This document shows, piece after piece, positions 33,486 through 43,668 of a DNA stretch of 64,000 nt (its first letter is position 1; every line of letters starts with the position of its first letter). Where the stretch lies: positions 7,349,546 to 7,413,545 of the forward strand of contig CM028334.1 in NCBI GenBank assembly GCA_016647705.1, given 5' to 3'. The notes beneath the pieces are model-generated. The model did no database searches, was not told the DNA's origin, and saw only the letters and a program-made list of their open reading frames with translations. Both the position numbers and the translations under genes were made by a program. This DNA is from Eucommia ulmoides. Taxonomy: Eukaryota > Streptophyta > Magnoliopsida > Garryales > Eucommiaceae.

Positions 33486-36131
33486 TCAAGATTGAAGGGT
33501 TAGGGTTGAGGTTTGTTCTTGGTCGATGGGGGACGAATCGGCTTCATCTTCGCCAATGGGGGGTTTATCCTGCCCTACCATAATGTTCCCTAGAACGGTA
33601 TCCATTTCATCTAAGCTGGCATTTACTGCCCCCGGCCCCGTTTCAGTTCCCGCATCTCCTTGGTTGACTCCAAACTTTCTCATCTCGGCATCAGCTACCA
33701 CTGCCGCTGCCACTGCTTCTTCACTTCTTTCTCTAATCGCAACATGCCGCATCTCGGAGCCGACATCTTCTTCCGCATTAGAATAATCCATACCAATGTT
33801 GTCTACCAAGAAGTCTGGGTGTTGGTGACTCAAATTATGGATCGTATATCTATGTCCATTTTCCACCATCTCAGCAACGATAAGCATCTTCATATCGGTT
33901 TGGATTTCTTCCATTCTCCTATAACACTTTCCCTAGAATTCACAACGGTGGCGTTGTGTTCCTTCTACGTTCCCTCAATTCTCTCCCTAACGGAAGTGAG
34001 GTTGGCCTCAAGCCTGCTGTAACGGGATTCGATGGTCGTTTTCTCCTCAGACAGCTTTGTCTTCTCCTCGATTAGTTGCGTATTATCCCCGATTACCTTC
34101 TTCAGCTTCTCCTTGGCATTTTTCTCATTGGTCATCATTATTTTGCTCATCTCGTGTCACTGTTTTGCTTGGTTCACATGTTGTCTACGTTCATCTTTGA
34201 GGATTCTACGTTCTTCTTCGAGCTTTTGTTCCCTCTTGAAGGCAATAGTGAGGCATCCGAACACAGAAGAAACTCAGGCTAATACCTGCAAAGCACAAAA
34301 AGGAAGTTTGGTCATGTTCTTATCCGAAAGCGCATTGCAATAAAAAATCCAAATGACTTTTGGTATAGGTCCTACTAATATCGTATCCCTCTGCAAATTG
34401 GCAAGAGTCTGAGCATCTGTCTCGGCGTCTATGCGTTCACTATTTTTGGGAGGAATAACGTGGCTGATGTAAGCAGATAATATCTCTGGATGCTCAAGGG
34501 CTCCCTACTCTAGGATAATGCTCGTATCTGGGGCCGGGGCTGGTCTGGGAGAATTGCTTAGTTGGGGGGCTCTTGCAGCCCCCTCAGTCCTTACCTTTTT
34601 CACCCCCTCTGCTCCAGACCACCTGACCTTCATTTTTTCTTTCTCTTATCCCGCTTCAACACTGTCCTTCCTAGAAGATGGAGTAGGCACTTTTTCAGAT
34701 CGCGGTAGGGTTTCTTTCCCGGTAGCGGCCTCAGTCTCAAGTCGCTGTTGTTCCCTTTTAATTATCTTTATCAGCAAACTCTCGGACCTGGCAGGGGCCT
34801 CCCTAACAGAGCTCATTATCTCGATCTCTTCCGTCCTCTTTGGAAGTTTTCCCCTAGGGAATCTCCACCTGAGGAGGAGTGCCTTTTTTTCTTCTCTACC
34901 TCAGACCTCGCAGCTGCAGCTCTCTCCCTCAGCAACTTTGCTAGTGCTACCTTATTCATCTATGCCCAAAAAACAAAAAGAACTGGATAAGTGGTAAACC
35001 AAAAAGACATCAAAAGATTCAAAAAAGTGACAACTTCCGAGAAGGGGGAACTTTATCGTCGATGTTCTCTTCAATTTCTGGAACTGGAAGACCCAGTGCA
35101 CAATAGAAGTAGCGACAGTACAATGTTGACTCTAGCAACTTATTGACATTTGTATACTCCGTATCCCACATGATCTTTCTCTGCTGTTTAATCTGGGCGC
35201 TTGGTCGGACTCTTCTTCTGCTCGCCTTCTCTGGAACTGTTCCAAGAAGTGAAACAAACAGAAAGAAACAGTCAAAATGAAAAAGAAAAAGATAGACCAT
35301 TCTATCAATGAATCGCTCAAAGATGGGGGCATACTCGCCTACAACACCCCATTTCCTGGGAATGGGGTTGACTCTCTCCTCATTAGGATCAAACTCCCAG
35401 CATGTTCCTCCTAGAAAAAAGTACTGTGGCTTCCAATTCTTCACAGACTCCTTTAGACTCGAAAGAAATTTCCACTGAGAAGCTACGTAACACCACCCTT
35501 TCCTGGAAGGTATGGATTTTGGGAAAAAGAGATATTTGAACAAATCTAGGGATGGTTCAAGTCCCTCAGCCTTAAAAATGATAAGAGAAGCCACAAAGGC
35601 CCTAATGCAATTAGGAGCAAATTGTGACGGACACAACTTGTACTCCGCGCATAGGGCCTGAATCCACGGATGGATCGGCAATCGTAAACCTCAGCGTAAG
35701 TACTACATGTATACAGTGATGAAACCCTCGGGAAGGGTGCAGGCCCTATCCTTCGGACGAACGAGATGAGTCTCCACCCCTTCAGGGATGGTATACGTGC
35801 TTCGGGCGTCCCAAATTTTCTTCTTCGTCATTGTCGTCTCGATCCCCCAGACTGGACTATCCCCCGTAACTGCCTCCTCCCATATCTCGACCTCGTCACC
35901 TGGTCTTAGAGCTGCCTCCATGGTGGGGCCTTTGTTGGACCCAATACCATCGCCACCGTCACAATAGCCAGAGGGCTCTGCATTGCTTGAAAACCCTACC
36001 CAATCCTCTGGGCAGGGAGGCAAAGCCAAATGAGGGTCTATTGGTCGAAGGGGAGAAACATTTAGAGCTTGCCTCAAGGTGGCAAACCCCGACACTGACC
36101 CAGCAGCAAAAGAAAATGAATGAGAATACAT
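33486..36131 (-). pseudogene. Antisense extra ORF (aORF) of the Tat element
   Basis: It lies between pol and the 3' LTR but runs on the opposite strand. The N-terminal part (36131-35703) starts MYSHSFSFAAGSVSGF. The middle (35681-35019) has the conserved type of patch HPWIQALCAEYKLCPSQFAP and SQWKFLSSLKESVKNW. The C-terminal part is charged and coiled-coil-like (NAKEKLKKVIGDN, EEKTKLSEEKTTIESR) and ends in an acidic tail. Antisense ORFs in this position are described for Tat elements such as Grande and RIRE2, and their role is unknown. Family members may be spliced. A few breaks are present here. Confidence 0.75.
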
Positions 36132-36726
36132 TTTGAGAAGAAGATGAGTTACCTACTGAAAAGGTCGGTGTTCCACCAAAACAAAATCACAAAAGTATAA
36201 AAATAGGTCCAGAGTGTCTCCTTTATATAGGATGACGTCTGTCCATCCCAACCGTCGCCACTGACCACGCCATAAAGGCGCCTGGGAAAGGCGCACCATT
36301 TAGAGGCCGTGCAGCCACATGTTCTCTTCCTGACTGTTGGGCAAGCGGCATGTCTGGGCACGTCCGTTCGCATTAAAAAAGTGCTACCGAAAAAACACCA
36401 ATGGAGGGACGCAGACGCGGAAGGACGCAAACGTGACCGTTCACAGCTTTCTCGCCAATCTAGGGCGAGCCACTCATTGTTGTTCTTGGGCCACCCGTTT
36501 GTATTCTCAGGTCGTTCTTTCTGCTCTCATACTGACCGTTCCCATCCCAGAATTGCCATTCTTCTTCCTTGAAAAAAGACTCGACCCTTATGCAACGTTC
36601 CTCGAAGGTTAAATAAGGTCGCTAACACCTCAAAAAGCTCCGATAGGAACATCAAAACTCCAGAAATGGCTCACAATAGAGTCCCCAGTCTTTCGAACTT
36701 CTTCTCAATACTAGGGATTGGAAGCC

Positions 36727-37790
36727 TACTAATGAGTGTAAAAATGGTCACTTTAGTGCAACTAATCAAAGACCGCCACGCGTCCACAACTCCCTACAAA
36801 GTTTAAAGCACGATAAAGACTAATTATGGAGAATGTACCGAGAAGAGAAATGTCCCCATCTACACCAATCGCCCCCAAAAGACTCAACATTCTCCAGGAT
36901 AGCCAGCAAGTCATTGTTGTGATGGGCGACCGCTCCCCATCGCAATGATACTCTCCTCGAAAACTGACTTCAAATAGCTCTTCAGGAAAAAAAAAAAAAA
37001 AAAACCCTCCTCATATCCAATTATTTGAGAAGGGCAAGGCAGAGAAGCTTCATATCCTCTCCTTTCTCGTCGTCGGCTATCCGCGAAAGGCAAGAGTCAA
37101 GCTCCTTATCTCGACCGCAGCAGGGTTGTGTCTTCCTCGGTTAGATTGGCTCGGTTCTCTATCTCCCAAAATATCTCCAAAATATCCTAAAATATCTCCT
37201 AAATATCTCAAAATATCTCCGAGAATCATTGTGGCTCTCTTCCCTAACCAAAAAATCTCCTAAATATGGCCAAAACAAGGGCCCCTTGGCACATTTCCAT
37301 TGGCCAGATGCCAAGTTGACACCATGATGTGATCTTGAGGAGACATTAACCCTTACTTAAGCCCCCTAAGCTAATCTCCACATTACCCATAAAAAAAAGG
37401 GCATACAATTGCTCAAATGTGGATGAACTCCTTCTTGGCAATTACACTATAAATTTTTCTCCCGTACGCTGATTCTCACACCAGAGAAGGCACGTCGGGA
37501 ACACCCCGGCAAGTCCTTTGTGCAAGTTTCCAGGTGCCCATTCTTTCCGGAACTGCTCAATTCCAAGCGTTGGTTCATCTCTCCAAGGATCATAAAGTAT
37601 TTTGATCCTCCTCTTCTTAGCTCAGAAGGTTTTCAGATTCTTTTTGATACCAGCCCATCCCTTCCCAACCAGAGGCTTCTCCACGGATAAGAAGCTACAC
37701 AAACTGAAGGTCTCTATTCCAGGCCCTTACAATTCCATCCAAGACTGACCGGACCATACCGCTGGTGTTGACCAAAATTTGACGTCAACA
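36727..37790 (+). repeat. 3' LTR of the Tat element
   Basis: It aligns with 16708-17788 along its length, starting TACTAATGAGTGTAAAAATG just after a purine-rich GGGATTGGAAG stretch and ending TTGACGTCAACA. Confidence 0.85.
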
Positions 37791-38840
37791 ACTGTTATTT
37801 ATCTTCAGTGGTAACTGGGAATTCTCCTAGAAAAGAGAGCTTTAGTTCCAACTGTTCCTCGAAGCCTCAATTACCCAAGTAATTTCTTTTTCATTGCTTG
37901 AATTATGTTAACACTATGATGTTCTTCCTTATTTTTATATTTTGTAGATACAGAGCTTCGTACGAAATTACCATTGATCCAGACAAAGTGACCTAGATTG
38001 AAAGTTTATTAGTGCTTAACGTCAGATCTCACAAAGCCACCATTCTTTATCCCTCAAGTTATTTTGTCACCAAGGATCAGACTTGTGAGAAAAGGCCAAT
38101 CAGAATGGATCTAAGAGATCATTTGGTGGGTTCTAACCTAACAAAGAAGAAGTAAAAAAAATAACTCCTCAAATCTGTCCCCCGCTTCGAAAAGAAGTAA
38201 AGTTAACCCTCAAGTTCCCACAGCTCAAAGAGGTCCAAACTCCAATATAGGTTATTCTGGTAACTTAGTACAACCAATTCCAATTGTTTCTGGCGGTTAT
38301 TCTTCTTCTTTTTCTTAAGATATTCCTCTTATCAGAAAAAATCGTATTTCACTTGTAGTCCCATGCCTGCTCTGGACCGTTAGTTCTGATACAACCCCAA
38401 AGATTCCTTTAATTTGCATTCTTTCTCCCCCAAGTAATGGGAATGACAGCCTAGCGGGAAATTCAGCTCAACCTCCAGCTCAAGATCTACCAAGTAAGAG
38501 TAAAGAAAAAACTTACTTCGCGAAAAAAGATGCTCAATATCCTCTCTCAACCAACTCATTCTGTTGGTGCAGCTCAAACAAAAATAGACGAATCTCTCAA
38601 GACTCTCTTCAACCAATTGCGAACGAGAGGTCGTGTTAGGATTGGAAATAAAAGCAGGTTTGAACTCTTCCGCTTGGGAGAATACTCTCAACTGCAGGTA
38701 CTTCATCTTCTTTGTAACTTTTTTGTTTTTAAATCATATTTCTTCCATTCCTCACTATTTCTTTCTTATTTTAGGCAATGCATATCTTCATTACTATGGC
38801 TGGTGGATCTGACTCAATAGAAGAACTGGACTCTCAACCG
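37791..38840 (+). mobile_element. Right part of the older retroelement ORF split by the Tat element
   Basis: Fragments such as YEITIDPDKV and RSHKATILYPSSYFVTKDQT (about 37955-38090), and a later segment QPTHSVGAAQTKIDESL (38545-38595), look like the remainder of the plant retroelement extra ORF begun at 16050. Broken, several breaks. The exact right end is unknown. Confidence 0.35.
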
Positions 38841-40239
38841 TATTGAAAAACTTAGTGTTTACAAATTAACCTCTAATATTTCAAAATTTGTTCGAATTTA
38901 CGAAGATATTCTAGTTCGCATTGTAATCAATTATGTTAATTAATGAATTACGTAATCCTATAATGAAATTTTCACGGCACACATCCATTAATATTAAGTG
39001 TTTTTTTTATAATGGGCCCCAAGGCCCATTAGTATTTATTCACTATCCCCATATACCAATTTAATTTTAGGAAAAACTCTGTTACTCATACATGTGTTAT
39101 TCTTTTTCTTTGTGAAGAACATCTCATGGTGATTTGAAAAATTGTTTCACAACATTTTTTGTAAAAAAATTACTTCATAGTAAAAATTTGTGAAAGTTGT
39201 TGCATAGCATTATTTTCTTTTTCTTTTTCTTTTTTTTTTTTTTTTTTTTGTTCTTTAGCTTTGTTCATCAAAATTGGTTTATGGTTCTTGTTTTTTGTTT
39301 GCCAAGTATGTCAATTTTAGTTTTGATTTTTGCAAATGTGATTCAATTTTTTTTTGTTATGAAAGTAATTTTAGGGTTATTAATGCATTGTTTTGCTATT
39401 CTCCTTCTTTGTGAAGAACATTTCGTGGTGATTTGAAAAATTATTGCACAATATTTTTTGTAAAAAGTTACTTCATAGTAAATTTTTATGAAAATTACTA
39501 CACAACAAATTTTGTGAAAGTTATTTCATGATGTTTTCTGAAAATTTAAATAAATCAATGGGTTTTAGTTAGTATGGGCTTTGTCTCTTGAGGCCCATTT
39601 TAATATGTTTGACAAAAATTGGCATTAAGCTGAAAAATCCTAATATTAAATTAAAGAAAAAGTTATTTACAAATTAGCTCCCAATCCTTTAAAACACTCC
39701 TAATTAGTAGAGATAATCTATCTAGTCCTGCAATTGAAAAAATTGACCTTCCAATCCTTGCTTGCTTCTTTATAATTCCTATTTAATGAATATGTATTCT
39801 AGTTAATCTTTCAATTGAACACTTCAATTTTGAATTTACATGATTTGATATTATCACAAAGTACTTCGTGTATTCCCAATCGTAGAAATACAAGTACACA
39901 AATTCGGGTCTATCTTTTCATACAATTCTTATTTTTTTAGATATTTCATAATTAGTCTCCCAATTGATTATATTTACTCATAAGTTACATAAACAAATTA
40001 CAAAATAATCGCAAATGCACTAAATTTAATTTCAACTGGAATTTACTCAATACAAATTGACTCCTATTGTTTCTAAATATGTTCTAATTTTAGAGATATT
40101 CAAATTTATATCATGTTAATTGATAAATTATATAAATGAATTGTGAAATTATAGTTACGCGTATTCTCTAATGTTAAATTAAATAAATTATTATTTAAAA
40201 TAGCCTTTAATCTTTCAAATATTCTCTTTTTAAACCCTG
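38841..40239. other. AT-rich spacer with a diverged direct repeat
   Basis: No gene. A block of about 115-140 bp beginning TTCTTTGTGAAGAACAT (39108 and 39408) occurs twice, about 302 bp apart, both copies carrying GGTGATTTGAAAAATT and TTACTTCATAGTAAA. Poly-T lies at 39229-39249. Flanking GGGCCCCAAGGCCCATTAG (about 39015) and TTGAGGCCCATTTTA (about 39588) suggest the ends of one repeat element. Confidence 0.5.
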
Positions 40240-40725
40240 ATTTAGGATTCTTGTCCCTTGGGGGTATAGCCCAAGGTGATCCCGAGAAGGAATCTCATAT
40301 ATCCTTTCAACCCCTTAAGAGTAGCGATTTTTCCCTTCGAACCAAGCAAGTTGTTGAAGGTTGTGCGGTAGATTTGAAAGTTTCCTTTCCTAACTCCTAA
40401 CCTTCTGTTTTGGAGATTAGTGCAGAAAAACTCAATAAGGGCAGAAAAGGGTTTTGCCTCGAATTCAAATGATTTATTGTCTTCTATTAAGATATTTCTA
40501 GTTAGGACGATGCGTCAATTGACTTCGAAACTGAATCCAAGAAGACCAGAACCGAATGTGGAAAAGGGTGAGCCGCATGCGAGGAGAACCCCGTACGATT
40601 TTTAGGGGGATCTAGTCGAAAGACCAGCCGACACCCACCCGACTAGAGGGATTGAGAAATTCATATTGTACAAAACTCATCTTCAAGCTTTACCTTATTT
40701 TGATCGTTTAGAGGGCGATTGTCGG
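40240..40725 (+). other. Organelle-like insert with a group II intron domain V motif
   Basis: This patch is clearly less AT-rich than the flanks. It contains GGGTGAGCCGCATGCGAGG (40565-40583) followed by CCCCGTACGATTTT (40589-40602). Together they form the hairpin of a group II intron domain V (GAGCCG paired with CGTACGA/GTT, with the usual internal bulge region). The text downstream (GGGGGATCTAGTCGAAAGAC) is also organelle-like. Plant mitochondrial and plastid introns are group II, so I read this as a NUMT/NUPT fragment. The source intron is not identified. Confidence 0.5.
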
Positions 40726-41369
40726 GTCACTGAATGAAGTCCTCACATTATCAAGAAATCCTAAACCACAAAATCCTACACACTAAACTTTAATCTTCTA
40801 ATTAATCCTAAAAAACTAAGTTCAACATATCATACCATTCTCACCAGATAAAGCACCGATACTACCAGTATTTGAGGAACAGAAAGCAAGTTCAAAATAT
40901 AATATTAATGAAACCGTTCAAAATACCGGTACCACTAACAATTTTTTACGTGCAACTAGTTTCAAATCAACATACAAATTTGTTCAATAAATTTACAATT
41001 TTTTTAATAGATAGTGTAAAAATAACTTATAACTTTTTGAGAAAAAAAAAAATTGTAATTTTTTGGTGAAAACTAATAAATATTTGGGTTACCTAAAATT
41101 TCAAATTTTGACTTTTGAAAAAATATTTGGATTAGATGGTTAACTCCAAACCAGTATTGAAGTAAAATACTTACTTCCTACAATACTCTCATTTCCTTTT
41201 CTATTTCATTCGAAGTATACAGTAAATTCATCTCCCCACTAGCGGTAATTATTGATTTAGTACAAGTACAATTTGAATCCGAACTCAACTCAGCTCTTCA
41301 CTGCGATCATCATCATTCCATCGAAGAGAAATTACGGCTTCGAGTGAGAGTTTCGAGAGAGCTGCTCTA
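40726..41369. promoter_or_regulatory. Upstream region and 5' leader of ALDH10
   Basis: AT-rich upstream DNA without a clear TATA box. The last 110 bp before the ATG is a typical leader (ACTCAGCTCTTCACTGCGAT, then GAGTTTCGAGAGAGC). No other gene is seen. Confidence 0.4.
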
Positions 41370-43614
41370 ATGGCGATCCCAATACCTTCGCGCCAGCTCT
41401 TCATCGACGGCGAATGGAGAGAACCCATCAAGAAGAACCGTATCCCCATCGTCAACCCTTCCACCGAAGAGATCGTAGGTCTGATTCACACTTTCTTCCC
41501 TAAATCAATTGCCGAAATGGAAGTCCCATTCCATTATCATTTAATTCTTTCGCGTCAATTCATTATTTGCTTTCTAGTATGCATAAAACTGCAGAGACAT
41601 ATCAGGATACTGCACTTTACAGACTTTAGTGACAGCCCCCAAACACCCCCCCCACCCACCCACCCACAAAGCCCCCAACCCCCAAAGTGTTTGTTGTTAA
41701 ACCCAATCAAATAATACCAATATTCTTATCTGGGTTTATCCAGGAATCAAATTTGAGTGACTTTCATCGCTGAATTTTACTGAGAATAACCCAAGGGAAG
41801 AAGTTGAATTAAATTTAGAGATTTGGACCTTATGCATAATGCCATAAGCTGATGTGGGGGCTCTGTGAATATGTTTTAGGTTATATACCAGCGGCTACTG
41901 CTGAAGATGTGAATGTTGCTGTAGAGGCAGCAAGGAAAGCAATTTCTCGAAATGGAGGTAGAGAATGGGTTTCTGCAACAGGAGCTCACCGTGCAAAGTA
42001 TTTACGAGCTATCGCCGCAAAGGTGTTTTGTCTATGTTTGATGTTCTATATTCATTTACCACTCTGAAAATCTGAATTCGTTTTAAATATTAAAACTTGA
42101 ACTTTGTTGAACTGCTTATATATTTGTTTAAGTATGAATGTCACCGATGTTCTTTCAGATCTTTCTATCAAAATCTAAGGTTACCATTTTAAGTTTCCAA
42201 CTTGGTCTGCGGATACACATGAGAACTATAGCAGCGCAAGCTGTTAGCATGAATGAAAAGGATGGCAGAGATTGAAATTTTTATCGCCTAACAAAAGTTT
42301 CATAAACTAGGAGATGATAGTTCATAGAGTAAGCCAAGAGCATCAGTGTTTATGAGAGTTTGTTTGGAATTGATTTAATTAAAGAAAATGAAACTGAGGA
42401 AATCATTTGATAACTTAAAATTAACCATTTGAATACAATATGATCTTTCCACTAGACTAGCTTCACTTTGAAGCTTAAATGTTGTCATCGATATCCAGAT
42501 TGAGTTTTTCTTCATGCAAAAGATAGATACAAATACACAAGTTATTCTTTGTAGTTTTTCTATGTTGAATCCCACATCAATGTTGGGCCCTTCCCCCGAT
42601 ATCTGTTCACAATGGTTTGTCAAAAGTCCACCGTGTGCGTGAGGAGACGTATTGAATCCCACATAGCTTGTGTTACCTGATCCTAAGCTATATATAAAGC
42701 CTAGGGCAATTCTCATCTTGTAAGGCATCTTTTAAGAGTGAGCTAGGCTCATTGGGTTTCTACATTCGAAAATTGGCTCTCCTGAGATAAACTTGTCTTG
42801 TTTTTGTATGTATGCAGATAACGGAGAAAAAATCTGATTTGGCAAAACTTGAAACAATTGATTGTGGAAAACCATTGGAAGAAGCAGCTTGGGATATAGT
42901 ATTTTTTTTTTACCACCAATTTTTTTTTTTTTAGTTTTTTTTTTTTTTTATTTGTTTTTTCTCTACGGAAAAATTGGCTAATATATTCATCCATGTCATC
43001 CAGGATGATGTCGCTGCATGTTTTGAGTACCATGCAGACCTTGCTGAAGCTTTGGATTCAAAGCAGAAGACCCCTATTTCTCTTCCAATGGAGACTTTTA
43101 AATGCCATGTTCTTAGGGAGCCTATAGGGGTGGTTGGATTGATCACTCCATGGTATGTCTTGCTTATTTTTTTGCACGGTTAGAGTTTTGACTTTATAAT
43201 TAGTGGAGTTCTTGTATATTTTTGTGCAAGAAGAGTTCTATTTTCTAAGAAGAAACTACCATCTATACCTACTTTTTTAAGTTGATTGGGAAAAATATCA
43301 TCCAACCCTAATTTGAAGGTGGAAAAATGAAAGAAATTCCACATGCCTTTCAAACAAATTCAGGCGTTTTCTTCTGTGCATTGTGTTTGTAGTTTGTACA
43401 TATTGCCTGATGGACAAAGATGATATTTACCTATTTGTTTTTCTTGATTGATAAACGAAAAGCAAATATATGCTTATGTGATTGAAAAATGAAAACTTAT
43501 GTTTTTATGTTAAAGGAATTACCCGTTGTTGATGGCTATATGGAAAGTAGCTCCTGCCCTCGCTGCTGGTTGTGCTGCAATACTCAAGCCATCCGAGTTG
43601 GCATCTGTGTAAGC

Positions 43615-43668
<54 letters not shown>

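Larger units (their letters stand above)
16708..37790 (+). mobile_element. Ty3/gypsy Tat-lineage retrotransposon with three nested insertions
   Basis: LTRs at 16708-17788 and 36727-37790 bound gag, protease, reverse transcriptase, two RNase H domains, integrase and an antisense extra ORF. Dual RNase H plus an antisense ORF near the 3' LTR is the hallmark of the Tat group (Ogre, Retand, Grande/RIRE2 relatives). Without its three inserts it would be about 12.9 kb. By eye about a tenth of LTR positions differ, so the insertion is old (millions of years). Well over ten breaks in the coding parts. A clean target duplication was not resolved. Confidence 0.9.
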
